This document shows, in pieces, positions 17,053 to 23,826 of a DNA stretch of 64,000 nucleotides. The first letter of the stretch is position 1; each line of letters starts with the position of its first letter. The position numbers and the translations under genes were made by a program. Below the pieces are notes generated by a model. The model was not told the DNA's origin. It saw only the letters and a program-made list of their open reading frames with translations, and searched no databases. The stretch comes from CAIOYC01 sp965277345 (lineage in GTDB: Bacteria; Pseudomonadota; Alphaproteobacteria; Caulobacterales; Caulobacteraceae): the NCBI GenBank assembly GCA_965277345.1, contig CBDICI010000003.1, positions 434,001 through 498,000 on the forward strand, given 5' to 3'.

Positions 17053-17148
17053 ACCGAGGCGCGGTTGATAAAGGCCGGCCAGCCGGATGTCAACACGTGA
17101 AATCCGACGCTATCGCCACTAACTGACTGTTATTGTTGTTATTTTTAT

Positions 17149-17170
17149 CTAAGGTATCATGATACCTTAG
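17149..17170. repeat. Perfect 22-bp palindrome in an AT-rich pocket
   Basis: The half-site CTAAGGTATCA (17149-17159) is followed directly by its exact reverse complement (17160-17170). It lies just beyond the ctaA stop and upstream of rplM, flanked by an A/T-rich tract (17131-17148) unlike the rest of the window. With no T run directly after the stem on either strand it is a poor rho-independent terminator. A protein-binding site or recombination site are alternatives. Confidence 0.6.
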
Positions 17171-17175
17171 AAAGG

Positions 17176-18219
17176 TCAGGCGCGCTGCACCCGCCAGGCC
17201 AGGGTCAGCGCCAGGGTAAGGATCGCCGCCGCGCCCAGTTGATGCAGGAGACCGAGCGCCAGCGGCGTCGCCATCTTCAGCGTGAGGATGCCGAGCAGGG
17301 CCTGCGCCATCACCGCCCCCATCAGATAGAGCGAGAGCTGTTTCGGGGCCTGGGGCGCGTGCGCCTTGGCGAGGCCGATGAAATAGGCGACCACCGAGGC
17401 CAGCAGCAGGTAGGCCACCATCCGATGGTTGAACTGCACCGCCGCCTGGCTGTGGGCCAGCACCGTCCACAGTCCCTCCCCCTTCAGCGCATAGGCGGCG
17501 GGGAAGAAGCGTCCGTCCATCAGCGGCCAGTCGGTATAGACCCGCCCCGCCTGATTGCCCGCCACCAGCGCGCCCAGCATGATCTGGAAGAAGACGATGG
17601 CCACCAGGCCGACGGCGCCGCGGACCCAGACCGCATCGGCGGGATAGCCGCCGGGCCGCGCCCGGCCGAACCAGGCCTCCAACCCGGTCCAGACGCAGGC
17701 CATCAGGCAGATCAGCGCCAGGCCGAGATGCACCGCCAGCCGCTCGGGCGCCACCACTACGTTCTTTTCCAGCCCGCTGGCCACCATCCACCAGCCGACC
17801 AGACCCTGTAGCGCGCCGAGGGCGAAGATGACGCCGCAGCGCCAGATCAATCGCCGCGGCAGGCGCCGAAACACCACCAGCAGCAGGAACGGGACGAGGA
17901 ACACCACGCCGAGCAGGCGGCCCAGCAGCCGGTGCGCCCACTCCCACCAATAGAGGACCTTGAACTGGCCGAGCCCCATGCCGAGGTTGACCAACCGGTA
18001 TTGCGGAATGTGCCGGTATTTGGCGAACTCCACGGCCCAGGCCTCAGGGCTCAGCGGCGGGATCACACCGGTGACCGGCCGCCATTCGGTGATCGAAAGA
18101 CCCGAACCGGTAAGGCGGGTCGCGCCGCCCACCACCACCATGGCGAGGATAAGCGCCGCGATGCTGAACAGCCACAGCGCCGTCGACATGGACCGCTCGA
18201 GATTATAGCTCCACCGCAT
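17176..18219 (-). CDS. ctaA: Haem A synthase (CtaA/COX15, type 2)
   Basis: A 347-residue inner-membrane enzyme that hydroxylates the haem O methyl group to make haem A for cytochrome aa3 oxidase. About eight hydrophobic segments are visible. Family motifs include VVGGATRLTGSGLSITEWRPVTGVIPPL (about 25-55), WWEWAHRLLGRLLGV with a haem-ligand His, LQGLVGWWMVASGL with AVHLGLAL, MLGALVAGNQAGRVYTDWPLMDGR, and VQFNHRMVAYLL with a second His, then LLHQLGAAAIL. This is the longer form typical of alphaproteobacteria and mitochondria. It is monocistronic here, separated from rplM by an AT-rich palindrome. Confidence 0.95.
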   Translation of the reverse strand: MRWSYNLERSMSTALWLFSIAALILAMVVVGGATRLTGSGLSITEWRPVTGVIPPLSPEAWAVEFAKYRHIPQYRLVNLGMGLGQFKVLYWWEWAHRLLGRLLGVVFLVPFLLLVVFRRLPRRLIWRCGVIFALGALQGLVGWWMVASGLEKNVVVAPERLAVHLGLALICLMACVWTGLEAWFGRARPGGYPADAVWVRGAVGLVAIVFFQIMLGALVAGNQAGRVYTDWPLMDGRFFPAAYALKGEGLWTVLAHSQAAVQFNHRMVAYLLLASVVAYFIGLAKAHAPQAPKQLSLYLMGAVMAQALLGILTLKMATPLALGLLHQLGAAAILTLALTLAWRVQRA

Positions 18220-18371
18220 GGCCGGCCTTTGCGCGCCCGTCGTGCCCGAGCCCCGTCGCGCTCCCTAAACGCTCCGCAGGCGTCGCACAATCCGGCTTGG
18301 GCGTTTGATCGGACCAAGGTTAAGCTTCGCCTTGCGGCGGGTTTACGCGCCGTTCCATAAGGGAGAACGCC

Positions 18372-18626
18372 ATGAACGGCGTCGGTATCATCGGTTGGAT
18401 CGTCATCGGCCTTCTGGCCGGCTGGGTCGCCTCGATGGTGATGAACAGGCATCACGGCCTGATCGTGAACCTCATCATCGGCATCGTCGGCGCCGTACTG
18501 GGCGGATGGCTGGCGGGCCTGTTCGGCTTTGTGGCGCTGGGCTGGGTCAGCGCCTTCATCATCGCCCTGATCGGGGCCATCGTGCTCCTGTTCATCCTCG
18601 GCCTGATCAACCGGCCAAGAGCCTGA
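18372..18626 (+). CDS. GlsB/YeaQ/YmgE-family membrane protein
   Basis: An 84-residue integral membrane protein with three hydrophobic helices and Gly-rich packing motifs: GIIGWIVIGLLAGWVASMVM, LIVNLIIGIVGAVLGGWLAGLFGF and SAFIIALIGAIVLLFILGLI. This matches the transglycosylase-associated protein family, often stress-inducible, whose biochemical role is not established. The ATG at 18372 has GGGAGAA upstream. It is divergent from ctaA across a 150-base spacer that should hold both promoters, and it is followed by another small membrane protein on the same strand. Confidence 0.88.
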   Translation: MNGVGIIGWIVIGLLAGWVASMVMNRHHGLIVNLIIGIVGAVLGGWLAGLFGFVALGWVSAFIIALIGAIVLLFILGLINRPRA

Positions 18627-18699
18627 CATTCACGTCTCAAGGCTGATAGAGGAGGCCGTCGCCAGGACCCGGCGGCGGCTTTCCATTGAGGAGCGAGCG

Positions 18700-18897
18700 A
18701 TGACCGCACGCCTACGCAAATTGATCGGCGGGGTCGGCATCCTGGCGTTCCTGGCGATCTATGCGCGCACGGCCGTGGTGGTGTTCAGCTGGCTGCCGAA
18801 CCAGCCCCTGGTGCAACTGCTCTACATGGCGGTGGTGGGCATCGCCTGGGGCCTGCCGCTGATCCCGCTGATCCAATGGATGAACCGCGGCCGCTGA
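18700..18897 (+). CDS. DUF2842 small membrane protein
   Basis: A 65-residue protein with two transmembrane helices (about 7-29 and 41-58): MTARLRKLIGGVGILAFLAIYA, then LVQLLYMAVVGIAWGLPLIPLIQWM. The RKLIG start, the QLLY and GIAWGLPL(I)PLI(Q/R)WM end match the alphaproteobacterial DUF2842 family, whose function is unknown. GAGGAGCGAGCG precedes the ATG. It lies 73 bases after the GlsB-like gene and just upstream of the convergent tRNA-Pro. Confidence 0.8.
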   Translation: MTARLRKLIGGVGILAFLAIYARTAVVVFSWLPNQPLVQLLYMAVVGIAWGLPLIPLIQWMNRGR

Positions 18898-18922
18898 GGC
18901 GAGCCATGGGGTGGGGGAAGGC

Positions 18923-18999
<77 letters not shown>

Positions 19000-19040
19000 A
19001 ACAGAGGCGGGCTTATAGGGGCGAGGCCCCGCGGTAGCAA

Positions 19041-19463
19041 TCAGGAATTTCTACCGCCGTGCAACAGTGCGTCGAGGCGGACCTTGACCCCCTCCAGATC
19101 GTCCAGCACGCCCCCCAGCCGCCGGCGCGCGCCTTCCCCCAGCAGGGGCCGGTACGCTTCGACGGCGGCGGGGGGCGGCGAAGCTTCCGGGGTCTCGCCG
19201 CCGGCGGCGGACACCACACGCACGACGCCGTGCTCCTTGTGCAGGCGCTGTACGCCCTTGATGGTGTAGCCCTCGTCATGCAGCAGGGTGCGCACCCCGC
19301 GCAGGACGTCGATGTCCTGGCGGCGGTAGAAGCGCCGCCCGCCGGCGCGCTTCATCGGCCGGATGAAGGAGAACTTGGTCTCCCAGAAGCGCAGCACGTG
19401 CTGGGGGACGCCAAGCTCCGAGGCGGCCTCCGAAATCGTGCGGAACGCGTCGGGGCTCTTCAT
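19041..19463 (-). CDS. MerR-family transcriptional regulator
   Basis: A 140-residue regulator with an N-terminal MerR winged helix (residues about 8-75): FRTISEAASELGVPQHVLRFWETKF, then RRFYRRQDIDVLRGVRTLLHDEGYTIKGVQRLHKEHG. The C-terminal part is short, with a coiled segment LGGVLDDLEGVKVRLDALL and no metal-binding cysteines, so it is not a metal sensor of the MerR/CueR type. It lies 12 bases after ihfA in the plsX-fabH-ihfA-merR run conserved in alphaproteobacteria. The target is unknown. Confidence 0.9.
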   Translation of the reverse strand: MKSPDAFRTISEAASELGVPQHVLRFWETKFSFIRPMKRAGGRRFYRRQDIDVLRGVRTLLHDEGYTIKGVQRLHKEHGVVRVVSAAGGETPEASPPPAAVEAYRPLLGEGARRRLGGVLDDLEGVKVRLDALLHGGRNS

Positions 19464-19475
19464 GACCGAGAGCCC

Positions 19476-19790
19476 CTAGCCCTCTGCGGCGCCGTTATGG
19501 GCCCCGTCCACCTGCGCCTTCATCACCTGCGAGGCGCGGAACGAGATCACCCGCCGCGGATCGATGGCGGCGGGCTCGCCGGTCTTGGGATTGCGGCCCA
19601 TGCGCGCGTTCTTGGCGCGAACCTGAAACACGCCGAAGCCGGACAGCTTGACGATCTCGCCCTGCTCCAGCGCCTCGGTCACCAGATCGAGGGTGCGTTC
19701 CACCAGCCCGGCGCAGTCCTGGCGGGTCAGGCCCACCTCGTTATGCACCGCTTCCGCCAGATCGGCGCGCGTCAAGGTTTCGCCCTTCAT
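19476..19790 (-). CDS. ihfA: Integration host factor alpha subunit
   Basis: A 104-residue HU/IHF-family DNA-bending protein. Sequence order: LTRADLAEAVHNEVGLTRQDCAGLVERTLDLVTEALEQGEIVKLSGFGVFQVRAKNARMGRNPKTGEPAAIDPRRVISFRASQVMK. The arm motif GRNPKTGEP, with the intercalating Pro, and the FGVF core are diagnostic. A heterodimer with IHF-beta, which is not in this window, is expected. The internal ATG at 19790 is chosen because the upstream in-frame extension has no family match. It lies between fabH and the MerR gene. Confidence 0.94.
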   Translation of the reverse strand: MKGETLTRADLAEAVHNEVGLTRQDCAGLVERTLDLVTEALEQGEIVKLSGFGVFQVRAKNARMGRNPKTGEPAAIDPRRVISFRASQVMKAQVDGAHNGAAEG

Positions 19791-19883
19791 GTGGAGGCCC
19801 CCGCCTGCAATAACGTCACAGTTACGTGTTTGGCGCGAAAGGCGCAACAAGTCAAAGGCTTCTCGCCGAGACCTCCGGGCGAC

Positions 19884-20861
19884 TTAGAGCCGCAGGACGC
19901 AGGCCCCCCAGGTCAGGCCCCCGCCCATGGCCTCCATCAGCAGAAGCTGGCCGGGCTTGATCCGTCCATCCTCCATCGCCGCGTTCAGGGCGAGCGGGAT
20001 GGAGGCGGCGGAGGTGTTGGCGTGGGTGGCGACGGTGGAGACCACCTTGTCCTCGCTGACGCCGAGGCGATGGGCGACCCCGGCCAGGATACGCTGGTTG
20101 GCCTGGTGGGGGATGAACCAGTCCACTTCGGCCACCGCTATGCCCGCGTCGGCGGCGGCGGCCTCCACCCCCTCGGCGATATTGACCACGGCGTGGCGGA
20201 ACACCTGCTGGCCAGCCATGCGCAAATGGCCCACCGTGCCGGTGGTGGAGGGGCCGCCGTCCACATAGAGCAGGTCCTGCTTATTGCCGTCGCAGCGCAG
20301 CGCAAAGCCCAGCAGGCCCTGGTCCGCCGTGTTCCCCTGCCCCGCCCGCGGCTCCAGCACCACCGCGCCGGCCCCGTCGCCGAACAGCACGCAGGTGCCG
20401 CGGTCGCTCCAGTCCATCAGCCGCGACATGGCCTCGGCCCCGATCACCAGCGCGCATTGGGATAGGCCCCGCGCCACGAACCCGTCGGCCACGGACAGGG
20501 CGTAGACGAAACCCGAACAGACCGCCTGGATATCGAAGGCGATGCCGATCGGCGCGCCGAGCTTCCTCTGCACGATGGCGGCGGTGGCGGGGAAGGTCAG
20601 GTCCGGCGTGGTGGTGGCGACGATGATCAGGTCGACCTCGGCGACGGTTCGTCCCGCCCGCTCCAGCGCCTGCCGGGCCGCCTCCACCGCCATATCCGAG
20701 GTCGCCTGCCCCTCCGCCACGCGGTGACGCTGGTGGATGCCGGTGCGTTCGCGGATCCACGCGTCGGAGGTCTCGACCACCTCGGCCAGATCGGCGTTGG
20801 TGACCACACGTTCGGGAAGATAGCCACCGACCCCGCGGACGGCCGATCGCGTCACTGTCAC
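19884..20861 (-). CDS. fabH: 3-oxoacyl-ACP synthase III
   Basis: A 325-residue ketosynthase III that starts fatty-acid chains by condensing acetyl-CoA with malonyl-ACP. The catalytic triad is complete: C115 (DIQAVCSGF), H252 (FIPHQANQRI) and N282 (THANTSAAS). The GTG at 20861 overlaps the plsX stop by one base (TAGTG), so the genes are coupled as in other bacteria. The C terminus LTWGACVLRL is typical. Confidence 0.97.
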   Translation of the reverse strand: MTVTRSAVRGVGGYLPERVVTNADLAEVVETSDAWIRERTGIHQRHRVAEGQATSDMAVEAARQALERAGRTVAEVDLIIVATTTPDLTFPATAAIVQRKLGAPIGIAFDIQAVCSGFVYALSVADGFVARGLSQCALVIGAEAMSRLMDWSDRGTCVLFGDGAGAVVLEPRAGQGNTADQGLLGFALRCDGNKQDLLYVDGGPSTTGTVGHLRMAGQQVFRHAVVNIAEGVEAAAADAGIAVAEVDWFIPHQANQRILAGVAHRLGVSEDKVVSTVATHANTSAASIPLALNAAMEDGRIKPGQLLLMEAMGGGLTWGACVLRL

Positions 20862-21931
20862 TACACTGTCTCCGGGGCAGGTTTGGGCGCCGCCAGCGCC
20901 CTGGCCAGCCGCTCCATGTTCGCCGCCGCCTTGGCCGCATAGTCGGATGCGGCGAGATCGGCCGCGATCTTCACCGCGTCGGCGAAGCTGGAGGCCGTGC
21001 CGCCGCCATGCGCCTTGATCACCACGCCATTGAGGCCCAGCAAAGGGCCGCCCCCCGGCGGCTCCAGCCGCGCCCGCATCTTCCGCAAGGCGCCCTGGGC
21101 CAGCAGCGCGCCGGCGGTGGCGAGCGGACCGGAGGTCATCGCCTCCCGCAGTTCGGCGGCGAAGAAGCGGGCCAACCCCTCGCCGGTCTTCAGGGCCACA
21201 TTGCCGGTGAAGCCGTCGGTGACGATCACCTCCACCGTACCCTTGGCGATGTCGTCCCCCTCGACGAAGCCGAAATAGTCGAGCTCGATCCCGCCGGCAC
21301 GGAGCAGGGCGTGGGCCTCGCGGACCTCCTCGTGGCCCTTCTGCTCCTCCGAACCCACATTCATCAGCCCGACGCGCACCTTCTGCCCCGGCGCGGCGTG
21401 GACGGCGGCATAGAAGGCCTCGCCCATGATGGCGAACTGCACCAGTTGCTCGGCGTCGGATTCGATATTGGCCCCCACATCGAGCATGGCGGTCGTGCCC
21501 TGCCGCGTCGGCCAGCTGGAGACGATGGCCGGCCGGTCGAGCCCGCCCGCCGCCATGCGCAGGATCAGCTTGGCGATGGCCATCAGGGCACCGGTGTTGC
21601 CGGGTGAGACGGCGCCGTCCGCCCGGCCGTCACGGATCGCCTCGATGGCGTTCCACAGGCTCGATCCCTTGCCGCGACGCAGCGCCTGGGCCGCCTTGTC
21701 ATCGGCCGAGATCACCTTGTCGGTATGGTGGACGGTGACGAAGGGTCTGAGTTTCGGGTGTCGGGTCAGCTCGGCATCGATCGCCGCCTCGTCGCCGTGA
21801 AGCAGGAAACGGACCTCGCGCGCCACACGGTCGAGCGCAAGTTCAGCGCCGGCCACCGTCACCGGCGGTCCATGGTCGCCCCCCATAGCGTCGATGGACA
21901 GGGTCAGCGGTCGGCGGTCGGTATCGGGCAC
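20861..21931 (-). CDS. plsX: Phosphate acyltransferase PlsX
   Basis: A 356-residue peripheral membrane enzyme making acyl-phosphate from acyl-ACP for phospholipid synthesis. Signatures: LTLSIDAMGGDHGPPVTVAGAELAL at the start, then SLWNAIEAIRDGRADGAVSPGNTGALMAIAKLIL, MLDVGANIESDAEQLVQFA, LMNVGSEEQKGHEEVREAHALL and DGFTGNVALKTGEGLARF. The GTG at 21931 with AAGGAG upstream gives the family length. The frame is open to 22027 but that extension is not conserved-looking. It is followed immediately by fabH and preceded by the YceD gene. Confidence 0.95.
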   Translation of the reverse strand: MPDTDRRPLTLSIDAMGGDHGPPVTVAGAELALDRVAREVRFLLHGDEAAIDAELTRHPKLRPFVTVHHTDKVISADDKAAQALRRGKGSSLWNAIEAIRDGRADGAVSPGNTGALMAIAKLILRMAAGGLDRPAIVSSWPTRQGTTAMLDVGANIESDAEQLVQFAIMGEAFYAAVHAAPGQKVRVGLMNVGSEEQKGHEEVREAHALLRAGGIELDYFGFVEGDDIAKGTVEVIVTDGFTGNVALKTGEGLARFFAAELREAMTSGPLATAGALLAQGALRKMRARLEPPGGGPLLGLNGVVIKAHGGGTASSFADAVKIAADLAASDYAAKAAANMERLARALAAPKPAPETV

Positions 21932-22029
21932 GAGTTGGGCGGCGCTCCTTGAACGATTCGACGGGCTGATCCCGCCCCTTCGCGGCGCGGGCGGACGATA
22001 GCGATCAGATTGGGCGATGCAAGCCACGC

Positions 22030-22557
22030 CTACTGGGCATCGTCCTTGGTCTTCAGCACGGCAAGGGCCGCAAACGGAGAAATGATCGACTGGCCGCCTG
22101 GTTGCTCGAACACGGCGTCGGGTTTGCGCGGAAAGGGATCCACTTCGAGCGCCAGATGCTCGACAATATAGGCGCCCACATCGATCGTCTCGCCGTCCAG
22201 TACGTCCGGCGGCTCCCCCTCCTCCTCAGGATCGATGACGACCTCGTGCGTCTGCGCCGGCGCGTGGGGACTACCGGCGGGCAGCACGTGGACGGTGAAG
22301 GCGCCGCCGAGTTCGGTGGTGAAGGGATCGAGCGTGACGCCGCAGGTCTGGGTCACCGTGGCCTTGAAGCGGCCGCTCAGTTCCGCGCCGTCCAGCCAGC
22401 GCTTCAGCCTGACCTCGGCCTTCAGCGCGTCCAGGGTATCGACGCCGATGTCCTTGGCGATGCGCGCCAGCGCCGCCGCGTCCGGCTCGGGGCCGAGGTG
22501 AACCTCGCGCCGGTCGACCTCGACCAAGGGAACTAGGACGGGCCAGGGACTGCTCAC
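22030..22557 (-). CDS. YceD family protein (DUF177)
   Basis: A 175-residue DUF177/YceD protein, a family tied to 23S rRNA accumulation. Family features are the RWLDGAELSGRFKATVTQTCGVTLDPF segment, with the single conserved Cys of the CxVTLxP motif, and IDVGAYIVEHLALEVDPFPRKP near the C terminus. In many bacteria yceD is followed by rpmF and plsX. Here plsX follows directly and rpmF is absent, as in many alphaproteobacteria. It overlaps the upstream chaperone stop by four bases (ATGA). Confidence 0.9.
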   Translation of the reverse strand: MSSPWPVLVPLVEVDRREVHLGPEPDAAALARIAKDIGVDTLDALKAEVRLKRWLDGAELSGRFKATVTQTCGVTLDPFTTELGGAFTVHVLPAGSPHAPAQTHEVVIDPEEEGEPPDVLDGETIDVGAYIVEHLALEVDPFPRKPDAVFEQPGGQSIISPFAALAVLKTKDDAQ

Positions 22558-23102
22558 GACACGGCCTCCATAAATACCGGCGTCGGCCAGGGCAGCGGTT
22601 CGGTAAACAGCGCTTCCGTGGAAATGTCCGCCAGCGCCGTGTCCGCCGCGCGCATATAGGCGGCCAGCCCAACCGGCGGCGGCTCGACCCCCGCATAGAC
22701 GGTTCGGCCCAGGGCCTGCTCCAAGGCGTCGGGGCCGGCCGGCGCCGCAAGGGCCGCGTCATAGGTGCGGAAGCGGCCATAGATGGCTTCACCCAGCCTG
22801 CGCATCTTCTTCGGCACGGTGAGGTCGCCCACACCCAGTTCGCGCAGTCCCGCATCGAGGCCCGAAAGGAAGGCGTCGAACAGGGCCTGGCTGGCCTCGC
22901 CGGCGAAGCCGCCCTCCCCTTTCAGCCGCCTCGTCACCAGGGCCAGATGCAGGGTGTAGAGCTCGAAGCGGCCGTCGGTGGTGTCGGGCACGCGCCCCGC
23001 CAGATAGAAATCCGGCCGGCGCGCCTGATCGATCAAGGGGCGATAGAGCGCGCGCCCCGCCGCCGCGGCCGGTCTCTGCGGGAAAAAGCGCTGGAACATC
23101 AT
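22554..23102 (-). CDS. Ubiquinol-cytochrome c chaperone family protein (CBP3-like)
   Basis: A 182-residue protein of the ubiquinol_cyt_C_chap family (mitochondrial CBP3/UQCC1), which helps assemble the cytochrome bc1 complex. The typical core is FYLAGRVPDTTDGRFELYTLHLALVTRRLKG, then LFDAFLSGLDAGLRELGVGDLTVPKKMRRLGEAIYGRFRTYDAAL. Two ATG codons, 23102 and 23099, are possible starts and an upstream open frame is rejected. It is coupled to the YceD gene and divergent from bamE. Confidence 0.9.
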   Translation of the reverse strand: MMFQRFFPQRPAAAAGRALYRPLIDQARRPDFYLAGRVPDTTDGRFELYTLHLALVTRRLKGEGGFAGEASQALFDAFLSGLDAGLRELGVGDLTVPKKMRRLGEAIYGRFRTYDAALAAPAGPDALEQALGRTVYAGVEPPPVGLAAYMRAADTALADISTEALFTEPLPWPTPVFMEAVS

Positions 23103-23232
23103 CTCGCCGTCTTCTCTTGCGTCATTCGGCGTCAACGCGCCGCGCGCCTCGCCGATTGAACTAGGGTGCGACTGGCGCTAGGTCAAAGCCCAAGGCGGTA
23201 AGTTCCAGACCGCCGTCCGGAGCACTCCGCCT

Positions 23233-23724
23233 ATGATTTCGCGTTCCGCCATCGCCGTAGCCCTGGTGCTGGGCCTGTCCGGCGCCCTGGCCGGCTGCAC
23301 GCCGGTGACCGCCACCAACGGCTTCATCGCCGTCGATGTCCAGCCCACCGACGTGAAGCCCGGCGATACCCGCGCTTCGGTGCTGGCGCGTTTGGGCTCG
23401 CCCTCCACCTCCAGCGCCTTCGACAAGTCGACCTGGTATTACATCACCCAGACCAGCGACAAGCTGGCCTATCTCAACCCGGTGATCAAATCCCGCGACG
23501 TGGTGGCCATCCGCTTCGACAAGGACGAGAAGGTCGCCGAGGTCCGCAAGCTGACGCTGAAGAATGGCTACGACATCGCCTATGACAAGCGCGAGACGCC
23601 GACCCGCGGGCGCGAGCTGAACTGGATCGAGCAGATTCTCGGCACCATCGGCGCCAGCGGCCAGCTGCCGCAGGACAACGATCCCGGCCAGCGCCCGGGT
23701 CAGGGCGGCTCCGGTCCCCACTAG
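23233..23724 (+). CDS. bamE: Outer-membrane assembly lipoprotein BamE (SmpA/OmlA)
   Basis: A 163-residue lipoprotein with signal ISRSAIAVALVLGLSGALAGC, and C22 as the lipidated residue. The BamE domain follows with DVKPGDTRASVLARLGSPSTSSAFDKSTWYYITQ and VVAIRFDKDEKVAEVRKLTLKNG, the usual two-helix, three-strand fold. It belongs to the BAM complex that inserts outer-membrane beta-barrels. The C-terminal tail of about 40 residues is longer than in Escherichia coli, as is common in alphaproteobacteria. It is monocistronic and divergent from the bc1 chaperone gene, and two hairpins follow it. Confidence 0.92.
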   Translation: MISRSAIAVALVLGLSGALAGCTPVTATNGFIAVDVQPTDVKPGDTRASVLARLGSPSTSSAFDKSTWYYITQTSDKLAYLNPVIKSRDVVAIRFDKDEKVAEVRKLTLKNGYDIAYDKRETPTRGRELNWIEQILGTIGASGQLPQDNDPGQRPGQGGSGPH

Positions 23725-23753
23725 ATCGCCGCCGCTCTTTGAACGCGGAACGC

Positions 23754-23813
23754 CCCGGAGATCGCTCTCCGGGACGTCTTGCCTTGTGCGCTGAAGGGCG
23801 GCCGAAGCCGCCC
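23754..23813. terminator. Two hairpins between convergent bamE and hppA
   Basis: CCCGGAGA/TCTCCGGG (23754-23773, loop TCGC) is followed by GGGCGGC/GCCGCCC (23796-23813, loop CGAA). Both are perfect stems with tetraloops in the gap between two convergent genes, so they likely act as bidirectional terminators. Neither has a strong T run. Confidence 0.6.
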
Positions 23814-23826
23814 CTTCCTGTGGCGA

